From: Streptomyces meridianus
Lineage (GTDB): Bacteria; Actinomycetota; Actinomycetes; Streptomycetales; Streptomycetaceae
DNA length: 64,000 bases
Reading direction: 5' to 3'
Assembly (NCBI RefSeq): GCF_023703325.1
Contig: NZ_JAMQGM010000037.1
Coordinates: 124,001-188,000, forward strand
The position numbers were made by a program, and so were the translations under genes. This document shows, piece after piece, positions 27,419-38,168 of the stretch (position 1 is its first letter; each line of letters begins with the position of its first letter). Under the pieces are notes generated by a model, which was not told the DNA's origin, did not search any database, and was given only the letters and a program-made list of their open reading frames with translations.

Positions 27419-27793
27419 GCCCGGCATGCCTCCGGTGGAGCCGCCCGGGTGGTGCGGGGACGCAGTGGCGGCGCGGCGGCACCGACGGCCGTGGAGCCCG
27501 GGGAGCACGTCATGGTCGGCCGGGACTTCCCTACGGAACCGACGAGTCCACCAGTTTCGTCCATTGGCTTCCGATGTCGGACCGTCGTCGTACTCTGAGC
27601 AGGTGCCGGTGGGGGCCGGCATCGATCAGGGGGCGAGCCGGGTCCTTCTCCGCGGTCCGCGGGTGAGGGGGAGGCGCGACGTCATCGGAGGGCGGCGGAC
27701 ACGGCGCGGCGGCAGCCGCGGCCCGATCCGCGCCGCCGGGGGCTGCCGGGAAGGCGGCTGTCGTGCCCGCACCGTCGCACTACGGAGCTGGGG
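27419..27793. other. Intergenic stretch without a recognisable gene
   Basis: About 375 bp between the galK remnant and the next regulator. No frame shows family resemblance. The last 60 bp, GC-rich with a GCTGGGGGTGG ribosome-site region, presumably carries the regulator's promoter. Confidence 0.5.
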
Positions 27794-28552
27794 GTGGCTG
27801 TGACACGTATCCGAATCCTGGTGGTCGACGACCACCGCATCTTCGCCGAGTCGCTGGCGGCCGCGCTGGCCGCCGAGCCGGACGTGGACGTCGGTGTCGC
27901 CGGTAGCGCCCCGGGGGCGCTGCGCTGCCTGGAGCGGGCAGCCGCCGAGGGGCGCTCCTTCGACGTGCTGCTGGTCGACGCGGACCTGAGCGGTGTGCCG
28001 GTCGCGCGTGAGGGCGACGTGGGCGCCGCCGCCGACGGCCTGTCGCTGGTCGCCGGGGTCCGCACCGCCCGGCCGGAGCTGCACCTCGTGGTGCTCGCCG
28101 AGCGGGACGATCCGCAGCGCGCCGCCGCCGCCCTCCAGGCCGGCGCCGCCGGCTGGGTGGCGAAGGACTGCTCGCTGTCCCGGCTGCTGGCCGTCGTCCG
28201 GGGCGTACTGCGAGGAGAAACGCATCTTCCGCCTGCGCTGCTCACCGGTGTGCTGCGGGAGATGACCGTGGCGCGCCGGGCCCGCACCGAGAGCGAGTGC
28301 CTGGTCGACTCGCTGACCCCGCGCGAACTCGAGGTGCTGCGCTGCATGGTGGCCGGGCTGGGGCGCAAGGCGGTCGCCGAGCGGCTCTACCTGTCGCCGC
28401 ACACGGTGCGCACGCACATGCAGAACGTCCTGGGCAAGCTCGGCGTCCATTCCACGCTGGCGGCGGTGGCGCTGGCCCGCCGGGCCGGTGTGGGGCCCGC
28501 GGAGGACGCGTCAGCCGGGCACGTTGTCGAACGGGGCGGTCAGCCTGCGTAG
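27794..28552 (+). CDS. LuxR/NarL-family response regulator
   Basis: Codes for 252 residues from GTG 27794 (GTG 27800 is equally possible). The receiver domain (5-135) is complete: VVDDHRIF, phosphoacceptor D62 in LLVDADLSG, and Lys in GWVAKDCS. The LuxR helix-turn-helix (about 168-230) reads LTPRELEVLRCMVAGLGRKA and LSPHTVRTHMQNVLGKLGV. No cognate kinase is next to it. Its last 42 bp overlap the 3' end of tamR, which runs in the opposite direction, an unusually tight convergent arrangement. It resembles the regulator upstream of galE in layout, but that one lacks D62's equivalent, so the pair may be diverged duplicates (inference). Confidence 0.87.
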   Translation: MAVTRIRILVVDDHRIFAESLAAALAAEPDVDVGVAGSAPGALRCLERAAAEGRSFDVLLVDADLSGVPVAREGDVGAAADGLSLVAGVRTARPELHLVVLAERDDPQRAAAALQAGAAGWVAKDCSLSRLLAVVRGVLRGETHLPPALLTGVLREMTVARRARTESECLVDSLTPRELEVLRCMVAGLGRKAVAERLYLSPHTVRTHMQNVLGKLGVHSTLAAVALARRAGVGPAEDASAGHVVERGGQPA

Positions 28553-29008
28553 CAGTGCGGCAAGGTCCCCACGCTGGTCGGCCGACAGTTCGATGAGGAT
28601 CGCCCGCTCCTGCGCGAGGAGGCCGGCCAGGGCGTGGTCGGCGCGGTCCCGTCCGGCGGGGGTGAGCCGTACCAGGACGCCTCGCCGGTCGCTGGGGTCC
28701 GGCAGTCGCTCGACGAGGCCCTTCTTGGCGAGCCGGTCGATCCGGTTGGTCATCGTGCCGGAGGTGACCAGCGTCTGCGTCAGTAGCTGCCCCGGCGACA
28801 GCTGGTACGGCGAACCGGCCCGCCGCAGGGCGGTCAGCACGTCGAACTCCCAGGGCTCCAGGCCGTGTTCCGAGAAGGCGATGCGTCTTGCCCGGTCGAG
28901 GTGGCGGGCGAGACGGCTGACCCGGCTCAGCACTTCGAGTGGTTCCACGTCGAGGTCCGGGCGCTCCCGGCGCCATGCCGCGACCAGTCGATCGACCTCG
29001 TCCTCCAT
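28511..29008 (-). CDS. tamR: MarR-family regulator TamR
   Basis: Codes for 165 residues from ATG 29008. The winged helix (about 55-130) shows LSPGQLLTQTLVTSGTMTNRIDRLAKKGLVERLPDPSDRRGVLV in pieces typical of MarR (the DxRGxxV wing is present). Its divergent neighbour is the trans-aconitate methyltransferase gene, with a perfect 18-bp palindrome between them. This is the arrangement of S. coelicolor SCO3133/SCO3132, where TamR represses tam and is released by trans-aconitate, cis-aconitate or citrate (published work, from memory). It would report on a failing aconitase under oxidative stress. Confidence 0.9.
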   Translation of the reverse strand: MEDEVDRLVAAWRRERPDLDVEPLEVLSRVSRLARHLDRARRIAFSEHGLEPWEFDVLTALRRAGSPYQLSPGQLLTQTLVTSGTMTNRIDRLAKKGLVERLPDPSDRRGVLVRLTPAGRDRADHALAGLLAQERAILIELSADQRGDLAALLRRLTAPFDNVPG

Positions 29009-29041
29009 GACGATCAGTGTAGTAGGTCTGTCGACGTGAAG

Positions 29042-29059
29042 TCTCTTGACGTCAAGAGA
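29042..29059. promoter_or_regulatory. Probable TamR operator (perfect 18-bp palindrome)
   Basis: TCTCTTGACGTCAAGAGA reads the same on both strands, 34 bp from the tamR start and 85 bp from the tam start. TTGAxxTCAA-type palindromes are classical MarR sites. Control of both genes by TamR is inferred from position. Confidence 0.82.
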
Positions 29060-29143
29060 TAATTCGGTCACCCTATGGGCAGCGTCGGCGCAGAACTCCG
29101 TTCCAGCGTCATATGACGGCACCCGCAAGGAGGCTGCACGCAC

Positions 29144-29962
29144 ATGCCCGTACCCACCTGGGATCCCCAGCAGTATCTGCGCCACACCAGCCATCGCATC
29201 AGGCCCTTCCACGACCTCGTGGCCCGGATACCGGAGCTGCCGGCGCACGACAGGCCCGCCCGGATAGCCGACCTGGGCTGCGGTCCCGGGAACGTCACGG
29301 CCCTGCTCGCCGAACGCTGGCCGGATGCCCGTATCACCGGGTTGGACAACTCCCCGGAGATGCTCGCCAAAGCCTCCGAGCTGGCCGGCCCCACCCCCGG
29401 CGGGGGCCACCTGGAGTTCCGGCACGGTGACGCCCGGAACTGGGTTCCCGAGGAGAGTTACGACCTCATCGTCTCCAACGCCGCCCTGCAGTGGGTGCGC
29501 GGGCACGACGCCTCGTTCCCGGACTGGATCTCGGCCCTGACCCCGGGCGGCACCTTCGCCTTACAGATCCCCGGCAACTTCACCTCGCCCAGCCACGCCC
29601 TCCTCGGCGAGCTCTGCGACTCACCCCAGTGGCGCGAGCGCCTCCACGACCGCGGTCGCCGGTTCGTCCACATCCTGCAGCCCGCCGACTACCTCGAGCG
29701 GCTGGTGGAACTCGGCTGCGAAGCCGATGTGTGGGAGACCACCTACGTCCAGCTCCTCGCCGGTGAGGACGCCGTGCTCGAGTGGGTCAAGGGCACGGCT
29801 CTGCGCCCGGTCCTCACCGCCCTCGCCGACGATCCCGCTGCCCGTGAGGAATTCGTCGCCCAGTACCGCGAACTACTGGGCAAGGCCTATCCCACCAGCC
29901 CCCACGGCACCGTCTTCCCCTTCCGGAGGATCTTCGCCGTGGCCAGAAAGGCAGAACGGTGA
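29144..29962 (+). CDS. tam: Trans-aconitate 2-methyltransferase
   Basis: Codes for 272 residues from ATG 29144, with AAGGAGG about 10 bases upstream. It is a class I SAM methyltransferase: motif I is ADLGCGPGNVT, and D in GLDNSPEML binds the ribose. The family signature NAALQWVRGH is present, with FALQIPGNF and the C-terminal FPFRRIFAVARK. It esterifies trans-aconitate, which otherwise inhibits aconitase. The next gene starts inside its stop codon. Expression is expected to depend on the palindrome upstream. Confidence 0.93.
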   Translation: MPVPTWDPQQYLRHTSHRIRPFHDLVARIPELPAHDRPARIADLGCGPGNVTALLAERWPDARITGLDNSPEMLAKASELAGPTPGGGHLEFRHGDARNWVPEESYDLIVSNAALQWVRGHDASFPDWISALTPGGTFALQIPGNFTSPSHALLGELCDSPQWRERLHDRGRRFVHILQPADYLERLVELGCEADVWETTYVQLLAGEDAVLEWVKGTALRPVLTALADDPAAREEFVAQYRELLGKAYPTSPHGTVFPFRRIFAVARKAER

Positions 29963-30318
29963 TCACCGCACTCGACCATGTGCAGCTGGCTGCGCCGGCC
30001 GGCAACGAGGACCGCCTGCGGGCCTTCTACACCGGTGCGCTCGGCATGACGGAAATCCCCAAGCCCCCGCCCCTGGCCGCCCGCGGCGGTTGCTGGTTCG
30101 GCCACGGAAAAGTCCAGCTCCACCTCGGGGTCGAGGCGGATTTCCGGCCCGCGCGCAAGGCCCACCCCGGCCTGCGGGTCACCGGTATCGACGCCCTCGC
30201 CGCCCGTCTGGAGGAGCACGGCGCCCCCGTCGTCTGGGACGAGGACCTCCCCGGACACCGGCGGTTCTTCTCCGAGGACCCGGTGGGCAACCGACTGGAG
30301 TTCCTGGAACCCTGCTGA
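29959..30318 (+). CDS. VOC-superfamily (glyoxalase-like) protein
   Basis: Codes for 119 residues from GTG 29959, in a GTGA overlap with tam. The single-domain VOC fold shows ALDHVQLAAPAG with the first His ligand, FYTGALGM, HLGVEADFRPARKAHPG with a His ligand, and a C-terminal Glu in DPVGNRLEFLEP. The H-H-E set suits a metal-binding lyase, isomerase or dioxygenase. The substrate is unknown. Coupling to tam suggests a related detoxification step (inference). Confidence 0.87.
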   Translation: MITALDHVQLAAPAGNEDRLRAFYTGALGMTEIPKPPPLAARGGCWFGHGKVQLHLGVEADFRPARKAHPGLRVTGIDALAARLEEHGAPVVWDEDLPGHRRFFSEDPVGNRLEFLEPC

Positions 30319-30335
30319 GACCCGTACGACGCAGC

Positions 30336-30368
30336 GGTCCCCCCGCGGACAGCGTCCGCGGGGGGACC
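30336..30368. terminator. Bidirectional 15-bp hairpin terminator
   Basis: GGTCCCCCCGCGGAC (30336-30350) and its exact reverse complement (30354-30368) flank a 3-base loop. It lies between the converging VOC and TetR genes and can serve both. Confidence 0.88.
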
Positions 30369-30390
30369 ACCGGCGGAGCGGGCAGCCGGA

Positions 30391-31077
30391 TCAAGCCTTG
30401 CGGTGGCCGATCAGCCGCGGCTTGGCCTCCAGCCCGTCCAGACCGTGCCAGGCCAGGTTCACCAGATGCGCCGCCACCTCGGCCTTCTTCGGCTTCCGGG
30501 CGTCCAGCCACCACTGCCCGGTCAGCGCGACCATCCCCACCAGAGCCTGCGCGTACAACGGGGCCAGCTTGGCGTCGAAACCACGGGCCTTGAACTCCAG
30601 GCCCAGGATGTCCTCGACCTGTGTGGCGATGTCGCTGATCAGCGAGGCGAACGTGCCCGTCGACTGGGCCACCGGCGAATCGCGGACCAGGATCCGGAAG
30701 CCGTCCGTGTGCCTCTCGATGTAGTCGAGCAGCGCGAACGCAGCCTGTTCCAGCAGTTCCCGCGGATGCCCGGCGGTGAGCGCCCCCGTCACCATGTCGA
30801 GCAACTGTTGCGTCTCGCGGTCGACCACCACCGCGTAGAGCCCCTCCTTGCCGCCGAAGTGCTCGTAGACCACCGGCTTGGAGACCCCGGCCCTGGCCGC
30901 GATCTCCTCCACCGACGTGCCCTCGAACCCTCGAGCCGCGAACAGCGTGCGACCGATGTCCAGCAGCTGCTCCCGGCGCTCCTTGCCACTCATCCGGACC
31001 CGGCGTGCCCGACGGTTCACCGAGGCGGAGCCCCGCCCCTTGTCGCTGTTCTCGTCGATCGCCACGCGGTCAATCAT
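30391..31077 (-). CDS. TetR-family transcriptional regulator
   Basis: Codes for 228 residues from ATG 31077, which overlaps the desaturase stop by 4 bp (ATGA). The helix-turn-helix (about 38-78) reads GFEGTSVEEIAARAGVSKPVVYEHFGGKEGL. The C-terminal ligand domain has the IERHTDGFRILVRD and GMVALTGQWWLDARKPKKAEVAAHL helices. Since it is cotranscribed with a membrane-lipid desaturase, it probably senses an acyl-CoA or lipid signal and controls its own operon through the dyads near 32118-32144 (inference). Known analogues are DesT- and FasR-like regulators. Confidence 0.9.
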   Translation of the reverse strand: MIDRVAIDENSDKGRGSASVNRRARRVRMSGKERREQLLDIGRTLFAARGFEGTSVEEIAARAGVSKPVVYEHFGGKEGLYAVVVDRETQQLLDMVTGALTAGHPRELLEQAAFALLDYIERHTDGFRILVRDSPVAQSTGTFASLISDIATQVEDILGLEFKARGFDAKLAPLYAQALVGMVALTGQWWLDARKPKKAEVAAHLVNLAWHGLDGLEAKPRLIGHRKA

Positions 31078-32072
31078 GCCGCCTGTGCATCCTCCGCCTG
31101 ACGACGGCCCTCGTTCTGCAGCCGGCCGGCGATGCGCTCGGCACTCGGCCACCGGACGTCGTACGCCCAGCCGAGCTTCTCGAACCAGCGGATGATGCGC
31201 GCGCTGGAGTCCAGCTGCCCGGGCATCACGCCGTGGCGGGCCGCAGTGGGATCGGCGTGGTGCAGGTTGTGCCAGGACTCTCCGCAGGACAGGATCGCCA
31301 GCCACCACACGTTGCCCGACTTGTCGCGGGACTTGAACGGCCGCTTGCCGACCGCGTGGCAGATCGAGTTGATCGACCAGGTCACGTGGTGCAGCAGCGC
31401 GACCCGCACCAGCGAACCCCAGAAGAACGCCGTCAGGGCACCCTGCCAGGACCAGGTCGCCAGTCCGCCCACCAGCGGCGGGATGCCGAGCGAGATCGTC
31501 GTCCAGAGCACGAACTGGCGCGAGATCCGGCGCAGCGCCGGATCCTTGACCAGGTCAGGAGCGTACTTCTGCTGCGGGGTCTGCTCCTCGTTGAACATCC
31601 AGCCGATGTGTGCCCACCACATGCCCTTCACCAGGGCCGGGAGCGTCTCGCCGAAGCGCCACGGCGAGTGGGGGTCGCCCTCGGCGTCGGAGAACTTGTG
31701 GTGCTTGCGGTGGTCGGCCACCCAGCGCACCAGCGGTCCCTCGACCGCCATCGAACCGGCCACGGCCAGCGCGATCCGTAGCGGCCGCTTCGCCTTGAAG
31801 GCGCCGTGGGTGAAGTACCGGTGGAAACCGATCGTGATGCCGTGGCAGCCCAGGAAGTACATGAAGACCATGAGGCCCAGGTCCAGCCAGCTCACCCCCC
31901 AGCCCCAGGCCAGGGGAACCGCCGCCACAAGCGCGACGAACGGGACCACGATGAACATCAGCAGCGCGATCTGCTCGGCCGATCCCTTCTTGTCGTCGCC
32001 CAGGGTGGCGGACTCCAACGGGGTGCCGGCCCTCTTCGGGGCGTCGTCAAGGACCGGGGGACTTGTGTTCAT
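31074..32072 (-). CDS. Membrane fatty-acid (acyl-CoA delta-9-type) desaturase
   Basis: Codes for 332 residues from ATG 32072, with AAGGAA upstream. The three histidine boxes that bind the di-iron centre are present: H84RYFTH89, H121RKHH125 and H268NLHH272. Long hydrophobic stretches (IALLMFIVVPFVALVAAV, WLDLGLMVFMYFLG, LRIALAVAGSMAVEG) make the four-helix membrane body. The enzyme introduces a cis double bond into acyl chains using O2 and electrons from a ferredoxin or rubredoxin; no electron donor gene is adjacent. It is the first gene of a two-gene operon with the TetR regulator. Confidence 0.92.
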   Translation of the reverse strand: MNTSPPVLDDAPKRAGTPLESATLGDDKKGSAEQIALLMFIVVPFVALVAAVPLAWGWGVSWLDLGLMVFMYFLGCHGITIGFHRYFTHGAFKAKRPLRIALAVAGSMAVEGPLVRWVADHRKHHKFSDAEGDPHSPWRFGETLPALVKGMWWAHIGWMFNEEQTPQQKYAPDLVKDPALRRISRQFVLWTTISLGIPPLVGGLATWSWQGALTAFFWGSLVRVALLHHVTWSINSICHAVGKRPFKSRDKSGNVWWLAILSCGESWHNLHHADPTAARHGVMPGQLDSSARIIRWFEKLGWAYDVRWPSAERIAGRLQNEGRRQAEDAQAA

Positions 32073-32117
32073 GGGGGGCGTTCCTTGTCGTACCGGGTAC
32101 AGGGCCGGGTGCATGGC

Positions 32118-32144
32118 TACGGAACCGTAACCTACGGCATCGTA
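32118..32144. promoter_or_regulatory. Candidate operator of the desaturase-TetR operon
   Basis: Two inverted repeats lie side by side: TACGG-AA-CCGTA (32118-32129) and TACG-GCAT-CGTA (32133-32144). They fall 46-72 bp upstream of the desaturase ATG, where the leftward promoter should be. The repeated TACG/CGTA half-sites are of the kind bound by TetR dimers. Binding is inferred. Confidence 0.65.
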
Positions 32145-32328
32145 AGTATGGCAGGGCCCGGGGCCCAGGCAAGGGCTGTGGAAAACCCGTGTAGGGCAGC
32201 CGCCTATCCTGGGTGGGCCGGACAGCGCGGTCCGCACCCCGCCAGTGGGACGGGGCTCGGGGCGCGCGGCGCTGGCCGCAGACGTACCGTGCCCGGTCAG
32301 ACACGTTCGCCTGCAAGGAGCCGCACCC

Positions 32329-35088
<2,760 letters not shown>

Positions 35089-35105
35089 CCGGCCCGGAAC
35101 GCCGA

Positions 35106-35142
35106 GCGGCGCCGGTCCCCTGCCGCAGGGGACCGGCGCCGC
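35106..35142. terminator. 17-bp hairpin terminator after ppc
   Basis: GCGGCGCCGGTCCCCTG (35106-35122) and its exact reverse complement (35126-35142) with a 3-base loop, 18 bp past the ppc stop and 20 bp before the convergent surface-protein gene's end. It can stop both transcripts. Confidence 0.9.
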
Positions 35143-35162
35143 GGTGGTCGTGCGTGCGGAAA

Positions 35163-35795
35163 TCAGCCGCGGCTGTGGGCCCGACGGCGGAAGGCCATCG
35201 CCCCGCCCGCACCCAGCAGCAGCGCCGCCGCCACGGAGATGCCCGCCACCGAACCGGCACCGGTCTCGGCGAGGTCACCCTTGCCGCCGTCCGGCGAGGT
35301 GGCCGCCGGAGCGGACTCCTCGGCCTGCGGCGTGTCGGCCTGCGGCGTGTCAGCGGGGCTGTCGGACTGCTCGGCGGGGGTGTCCGCGTCCTTCTCGCAC
35401 GAGGTCCAGAAGACCTTGTGCTTGGCCCGGCCGTGCTCGCCGTCGAAGTTCCAGATCAGCTTGTAGTGGCCGTCGGGCAGGCTCAGTTCGGCGGTACGGC
35501 CGTGCCCGTCGAGGTTCAGCTCCAGGAGGCCGGTCTTCGCCTCGACTCCCTTGGTGCCCGTGGGAGGCATCTCGACGATCTTCCAGGTCACCTGCTGACC
35601 GCCGTCGAAGCCGAACGCGTCGAGGTAGAACGTGCAGACGTGCGGTTCGTTCTTGCGGAGCTCCTCGCTCGTGCTCGCATCGTGAATCTTCACGGTGCCG
35701 TTGTCGCCGGGCGGGGTTGCGAACGCGGTGGGCGCCGACAGCAGGGTGACTGCTGCCGCGACCGAGACCGCGCACGCCGAAGAGAAGGTGCGCAT
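35163..35795 (-). CDS. LAxTG-anchored surface protein (class E sortase substrate)
   Basis: Codes for 210 residues from ATG 35795; an in-frame TTG two codons earlier is less likely. A signal peptide (MRTFSSACAVSVAAAVTLL, cleaved near AFA) precedes a beta-rich domain of about 110 residues (VKIHDASTSEELRKNEPHVCTFYLDAFGFDGG and FWTSCEKD), with two Cys that may pair. An Asp/Pro/Ala/Gln-rich wall-spanning linker with a DTPQADTPQAEES repeat follows. L175AETG179, a hydrophobic helix and the tail FRRRAHSRG make a sortase signal. LAxTG is the motif of Streptomyces class E sortases, which also anchor long chaplins. The sortase gene is not in the window. Confidence 0.88.
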   Translation of the reverse strand: MRTFSSACAVSVAAAVTLLSAPTAFATPPGDNGTVKIHDASTSEELRKNEPHVCTFYLDAFGFDGGQQVTWKIVEMPPTGTKGVEAKTGLLELNLDGHGRTAELSLPDGHYKLIWNFDGEHGRAKHKVFWTSCEKDADTPAEQSDSPADTPQADTPQAEESAPAATSPDGGKGDLAETGAGSVAGISVAAALLLGAGGAMAFRRRAHSRG

Positions 35796-35985
35796 GGGCA
35801 AACCAACTTCGGTTCGAAAAAGGTGGAGTGGGGGGCGGCCGCGTCAGCATCTAACCCGTCTGATGACAGGTCAAGGAAGGATCTGCACGTTCCGTCCCGC
35901 TACCGCACACACGTCCAGAAGATCACGCATAACAATCCGGTGAATGCACCGCGCATCCCCGCACGCCCCACCGCGGACACCGGTC

Positions 35986-36507
35986 TCAGAGCGTCGCGTA
36001 CGCCCCGCCCAGCAGCGCCGCGCCCAAAAGCGCCACGACCCAGGCCGTCCGCCGCATCCGCAGGCCCCCGGCGATCACCAGCGCCACCAGCAGCAGCGAC
36101 CCGCCGAACGGGATCCACGCGTACAGCACACCGGGCAGCCCGGTGCGGACCACCTCGTCCGTACCCGGCTTCACCGACACCGGGAAGCGCTGCCCCTTCG
36201 CCGGGTTCACGGCCCTCGCCATCACCACCTGACGGCCCGGTCGGGACGCGTCACGCGGTGTGAACCGGCCCGAGCACACCTGTTGACGGCAGCGCTCGAC
36301 AGCCATGGTTCCCTGCTCCCGGCCCTTGGTCAGCATCGCGTGCTGCGCCGTCCCCCACGACGTCCACACCCCACCGGTCATCAGCAACATTGCTATCGCC
36401 GTGATCAACACGTTCCTGCCAACCAGGACCAGCCCGAACGCGCTCTCACCCATGCGCCGGGTGCGGCTGCGCCGGACCGGACCCTTACCCGAAGTCGCTG
36501 TCGCCAT
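35986..36507 (-). CDS. Membrane protein with two transmembrane helices, unknown function
   Basis: Codes for 173 residues from ATG 36507. A basic N-tail (KGPVRRSRTRRMGE) leads into helix 1 (VLITAIAMLLMTGGVW). An outside loop of about 80 residues with two Cys (ERCRQQVCSGRF) follows, with DASRPGRQVVMARAVNPAKGQRFPVSV, similar to the core of DUF3592-like extracytoplasmic domains. Helix 2 (AWIPFGGSLLLVALVIAGG) and a further hydrophobic C-terminus (TAWVVALLGAALLGGAYATL) end it. No enzyme motif was seen. Confidence 0.75.
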   Translation of the reverse strand: MATATSGKGPVRRSRTRRMGESAFGLVLVGRNVLITAIAMLLMTGGVWTSWGTAQHAMLTKGREQGTMAVERCRQQVCSGRFTPRDASRPGRQVVMARAVNPAKGQRFPVSVKPGTDEVVRTGLPGVLYAWIPFGGSLLLVALVIAGGLRMRRTAWVVALLGAALLGGAYATL

Positions 36508-36712
36508 GGCCGAAATCCTTGGCCATGGGCCATCGCGCGGTCAACCTGGCGACGGTGTGCACCCGATGTCCGCCCGGGAACGCACGGCGGACGGGGACTT
36601 CTCGCGCGGCTCGAACCGCCACCCGGTCCCGGCGGGTTGACAATGATGCGACCAGGAAGGTTCACCGGCTCGCGACGCCCTGCACGGTCCCTCGCTGCGG
36701 TGCCGCGTCACC

Positions 36713-36838
36713 CCGGGCACCCCCGGCCTTCGGCCGGGAGGCTTCCGGTGCGAGGAGCTGTTGGTCCTGCGATGCCGCCCCCGGGTGCCGGAGGGCCCGG
36801 GGCGACCCCGTCCACCGGAAGCCGAGGGCTTCCCGGCG
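36713..36838. repeat. Nested inverted repeats (REP-like) between pth and the membrane-protein gene
   Basis: In the 347-bp gap after pth (36508-36854) several hairpins nest: CCCGGCC-TTC-GGCCGGG (36722-36738), GGCTTCCGGTG (36740-36750) pairing with CACCGGAAGCC (36813-36823), and GGAAGCC-GAG-GGCTTCC (36817-36833). Together they could fold into alternative cruciform or stem-loop shapes. They probably act as the pth terminator or represent an extragenic palindromic repeat. No gene was seen in the gap. Confidence 0.6.
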
Positions 36839-36854
36839 GACCGGCCACCGCACT

Positions 36855-37445
36855 CTAGGAGTTGTACGTGCTCTGGGCCCGCTCGAGCCCGTCCACCACC
36901 AGCGACTCCACGGCGTCGGCCGCCCGGTCCACGAAGTAGTCCAGCTCCTTGCGCTCCGCGGCCGAGAAGTCCTTGAGCACGAAGGCCGCCACGTCCATCC
37001 GGCCCGGTGGCCGCCCGATGCCGAACCGCACCCGGTGGTAGTCCGGCCCCATCGCCTTCGTCATCGACTTCAGGCCGTTGTGCCCGTTGTCGCCCCCGCC
37101 CTTCTTGAGCCGCAGCGCGCCGTAGTCGATGTCCAACTCGTCGTGCACGGCGACGATGTTGGCCACCGGCACCTTGTAGAAGTCGCGCAGGGCCGTCACC
37201 GGGCCGCCCGACAGGTTCATGAACGACATCGGCTTCGCCAGGACCACCCGGCGGCTGGAGACACCGGGAGCGCCCAGGCGTCCCTCGACGACCTGCGCCC
37301 GGGCCTTGTGCGACTTGAACCGGCCGCCGAGGCGCGCGGCCAACAGGTCCGCGACCATGAACCCCACGTTGTGACGGTTGCCCGCGTACTCCGGGCCGGG
37401 GTTGCCCAGACCCACCACCAGCCACGGGCTGTCCACGTCGCTCAC
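36855..37445 (-). CDS. pth: Peptidyl-tRNA hydrolase
   Basis: Codes for 196 residues from GTG 37445, which has AGGAG 8-9 bases upstream; longer in-frame starts lack one. It recycles peptidyl-tRNA released from stalled ribosomes. Conserved parts are VVGLGNPGPEYAGNRHNVGFM with the catalytic His (RHNVG), PMSFMNLSGGPV, HDELDIDYG with the catalytic Asp, and KGGGDNGHNGLKS. Length is normal. It follows rplY on the same strand, separated by a strong hairpin. Confidence 0.95.
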   Translation of the reverse strand: MSDVDSPWLVVGLGNPGPEYAGNRHNVGFMVADLLAARLGGRFKSHKARAQVVEGRLGAPGVSSRRVVLAKPMSFMNLSGGPVTALRDFYKVPVANIVAVHDELDIDYGALRLKKGGGDNGHNGLKSMTKAMGPDYHRVRFGIGRPPGRMDVAAFVLKDFSAAERKELDYFVDRAADAVESLVVDGLERAQSTYNS

Positions 37446-37514
37446 TGCGTCTCTCCTGCTGATCGTCTCTGCGGTTGTCGGCTGCACGGTTTTCCCCGCA
37501 ACTCACGGGATGCA

Positions 37515-37554
37515 CGACCGCCGCCCCGCTCCGGCGGGAGCGGGGCGGCGGTCG
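37515..37554 (-). terminator. 18-bp hairpin between rplY and pth
   Basis: CGACCGCCGCCCCGCTCC (37515-37532) and its exact reverse complement (37537-37554) with a 4-base GGCG loop, starting 17 bp past the rplY stop. It should end most rplY transcripts or attenuate readthrough into pth. Confidence 0.88.
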
Positions 37555-37571
37555 AAAGAACGCGTCGAGGA

Positions 37572-38168
37572 TCAGGCCTCGGCGGCGGCCTCTTCCTCGG
37601 CCTCCTCTTCCTCGGCGGCCTCCTCGATCTGCGCCGCGACGACCTGCAGCACGATGGCGTCGTCCTCGACGGCGAGCGAGGCGCCCTTCGGCAGCTTCAC
37701 GTCCTTGGCCAGGATGGAGGCACCGGCCTCCAGGCCCTCGATGGAGACGGTGACGCCCTCGGGCAGGTGCGTGGCCTCGGCCTCGACCGGCAGCGCGTTC
37801 ATCACGTGCTCCACCAGGTTGCCGCCCGGTGCCAGGTCGCCCTCGGTCTGGATCGGGACCTCGACGGTGACCTTCTCGCCCTTCTGGACGAGCAGCAGGT
37901 CGACGTGGACCAGGAAGCCGCGGATGGCCTCGCGCTGGACGGCCTTGGGGATGACGAGCTCGCTCTTGCCACCCTCGATGTCCAGGCGGATCAGCACGTT
38001 CGGCGTCTTGAGGGCCATCATCAGGTCGTGCGCCGGAAGGCCGACGTGCACGGGGTCGGCGCCGTGACCGTAGACCACACCCGGGACCGTGCCGTTGGCG
38101 CGCATGCGGCGCGCGGCACCCTTGCCGAAGTCGGAACGGGGCTTGACGGAAATCTTGTACTCGGCCAC
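37572..38168 (-). CDS. rplY: 50S ribosomal protein L25 (general stress protein Ctc type)
   Basis: Codes for 198 residues from GTG 38168, with CGAGGAG upstream. The N-terminal 5S-rRNA-binding domain (KISVKPRSDFGKGAARRMRANG and PGVVYGHG) is followed by the TL5/Ctc C-terminal beta domain. The tail is a run of Glu and Ala (EEAAEEEEAEEEAAAEA). The long form with the extra domain is usual in actinobacteria. It binds 5S rRNA in the central protuberance of the large subunit. The Glu-rich end is encoded by a GAG/GCC repeat that could be length-variable. Confidence 0.95.
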   Translation of the reverse strand: MAEYKISVKPRSDFGKGAARRMRANGTVPGVVYGHGADPVHVGLPAHDLMMALKTPNVLIRLDIEGGKSELVIPKAVQREAIRGFLVHVDLLLVQKGEKVTVEVPIQTEGDLAPGGNLVEHVMNALPVEAEATHLPEGVTVSIEGLEAGASILAKDVKLPKGASLAVEDDAIVLQVVAAQIEEAAEEEEAEEEAAAEA

